Assembly (NCBI RefSeq): GCF_964199755.1
Contig: NC_133897.1
Span: 75,199,080 to 75,263,079, forward strand
Direction of reading: 5' to 3'
Origin: Larus michahellis
Taxonomy: Eukaryota > Chordata > Aves > Charadriiformes > Laridae
DNA length: 64,000 bases
Shown: piece by piece, positions 62,857 to 64,000 of the stretch
How the letters are laid out: every line of letters starts with the position of its first letter
Numbering within the stretch: the first letter of the stretch is position 1
Notes under the pieces: generated by a model
The model's input: only the letters and a program-made list of their open reading frames with translations
The model's database searches: none
Told to the model about the DNA's origin: nothing
Program-made: the position numbers and the translations under genes

Positions 62857-63731
62857 GTGAGAAAAGAAGTGTCATCCGACCCTGGTTTTCATTTTGGTGC
62901 TCAAAGATGACATAAAAGCTGGATGCCAGGGAGGAATATCCACCGGGGGAGGAAGAAACCAGCCCTGCACTCCTCCGTGATTGGGACTGACTGTGTTGTT
63001 GCTGGGTGGAACAGCGTAATGCTGTTGCTGCTCCTGCTCCAGCACCGTGGTGTTTCTGTTCCAGATTGTGCTGACTCACATTCAAGAAAACATGATACAC
63101 AGACACAATGCACTGTAACTCTTTTCCTTTTCCCCAGTAACCTCGGTAAGTGTTTGGCTTCTTTTTCCTGTCTATGGCTAGCGTGGTGCTAATATAGCTT
63201 TGCTGTTAGAATTAATAGGAGGGGGAAAGGCAACCTTGTAAACAAACTGGTAGCAGACAGATTAATCTTGGAGAGGGCATTTAAATGCAACCTGCTGTTT
63301 GTGGTACCTCCACCTCCCTTTAAAGCTGATCAATCCTGATAACTCGCCCGTCTCTACAAACTACACTTGTTAGAGCTGTGTTCTTAAATGGGAGAAGTGC
63401 TTACAATACCCATTTACCACTGTATTCTGTTTAATTAGTCAGCACAGCCAGTGCTGCAGGGATAGATCGCTTGCCTTTAAAGATTTGAGAATGTTAATAG
63501 TACAGTATATCATTTTAATTATTATTGGATTAATGTTGTGTCTCAAAGAACATCTAATGCAAATCACAAGAAATGGCCTGAAGTGACCCAAGGGTTGTGC
63601 TTTATTAGAAAAGTAATAGGTCCATTGCTTAAATATAAGAGAGGTTCTTTCTTCAAATGTCACTCTGCGCTGGGCTTCTCTCTGTGTGTGTATGTCAAAA
63701 TGTAATCCTCTTGCTTCCACTTTTTCCACAG
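62857..63731. other. Intron or upstream region of the right-edge gene
   Basis: This precedes the acceptor at 63,731 and is presumably intronic. A somewhat GC-richer segment at 62,920-63,110 has an ATG followed by a run of leucine codons (about 63,020), but the frame is short and has no clear donor. A T/C-rich stretch with CCCCAG at 63,133-63,138 is an acceptor-like signal followed almost at once by GGTAAGTG, too close for an exon. Confidence 0.45.
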
Positions 63732-63990
63732 AAACTTTCTGTAGCTCATGCAATAAATGGCTGAGACAGTAGGTGTAATACCAAGAGATGAAGATGAGAT
63801 CCAAAATAACAGTGATGATGAAGACCCATTTCCGAATTGTGATGAGGTAGCAGCATCCCCTGGTTGCTTTGCCAGCCCTTCGTTAGCCAGCCTTAATGAA
63901 GACAAGGGAAGCTCAGCAGTGCCAGAAAGGCTGTCCATCCTCTCCAGCAAAGCTGTGGCCCAGGCAAAAGCCCTGACTGGCCCAGAGATG
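63732..63990 (+). CDS. N-terminal coding exon of an unrecognised protein (partial)
   Basis: The best-supported gene in the window. A pyrimidine-rich stretch ending TTTTTCCACAG (AG at 63,730-63,731) is a strong acceptor. The exon has 25 untranslated bases, then the ATG at 63,757. An in-frame TAA lies immediately before the ATG, which fixes the start. The initiation context is mediocre (T at -3, G at +4). Seventy-eight codons follow: MAETVGVIPRDEDEIQNNSD, then an acidic DDEDPFP segment (~20-26), a serine/alanine-rich part (~32-53) and a C-terminal RLSILSSKAVAQAKALTGPEM that could form a helix. Composition and codon pattern are clearly coding. A plausible donor (ATG followed by GTTAGT) at 63,991 would end the exon on a codon boundary, but the frame is also open to the window end. 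The acceptor implies an upstream 5' untranslated exon. No signal peptide or membrane segment is seen, so a cytosolic or nuclear protein is likely. Identity unknown to me. Confidence 0.75.
63757..63759 (+). promoter_or_regulatory. Translation start of the right-edge gene
   Basis: This ATG is directly preceded by TAA in the same frame, so no upstream in-frame start is possible within the exon. The -3 position is T and +4 is G, a weak-to-moderate Kozak context. Confidence 0.7.
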
Positions 63991-64000
63991 GTTAGTGGTG

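Noticed and set aside
63439..63950. 121- and 96-codon minus-strand frames
   Set aside because: Partly antisense to the N-terminal coding exon and its intron. Plus-strand evidence (acceptor, start, codon pattern) is far stronger.

Overview
This window looks like vertebrate nuclear DNA, most likely from a bird. The evidence is indirect. There are three fragments of CR1 LINEs, the dominant avian and reptilian retrotransposon: two with the C-terminal reverse-transcriptase tail and the CR1-type TTCTATG 3' end, one a 3' end in reverse orientation. There is one solo LTR of avian ERVL-like appearance (TGTCCTGG...CAACA) flanked by a 5-bp target duplication. Interspersed repeats are sparse (about 1.6 kb of 64 kb recognised), the base composition is AT-rich, and no SINE arrays are visible. 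A non-avian sauropsid cannot be strictly excluded. There is no bacterial or organelle-type gene organisation.

Layout. Positions 1 to about 63,700 read as a gene desert or a chain of very long introns. It is AT-rich noncoding DNA with scattered simple repeats, two CR1 fragments on the plus strand (12.8-13.2 kb and 39.2-39.5 kb), one on the minus strand (49.8 kb), and the solo LTR (26.2-27.0 kb). Small GC- or CpG-richer islands stand out at 4.5-4.8, 29.8-30.1, 35.1-35.6 and 40.4-40.75 kb. The only stretch I regard as clearly protein-coding is at the right edge. A splice acceptor near 63,731 is followed by an ATG at 63,757 and 78 open codons of an acidic, serine-rich N-terminus, with a possible donor at 63,991. 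The gene continues beyond the window, and I do not recognise the protein.

Several further segments have open frames bounded by plausible splice signals: plus strand 4547-4756, 14725-14919, 40420-40752, 47254-47373, 48022-48045 and 52198-52333; minus strand 45382-45089. They are listed as low-confidence candidate exons, because open frames of this size also arise by chance in 64 kb. They could be exons of one or more unknown genes, relics, or coincidences. No link between them and the right-edge gene can be shown here. If the right-edge exon is the first coding exon of its gene, its acceptor implies at least one untranslated exon and a promoter further left, possibly inside this window.

I found no CRISPR array, operon, tRNA or rRNA gene, or other obvious novel system.
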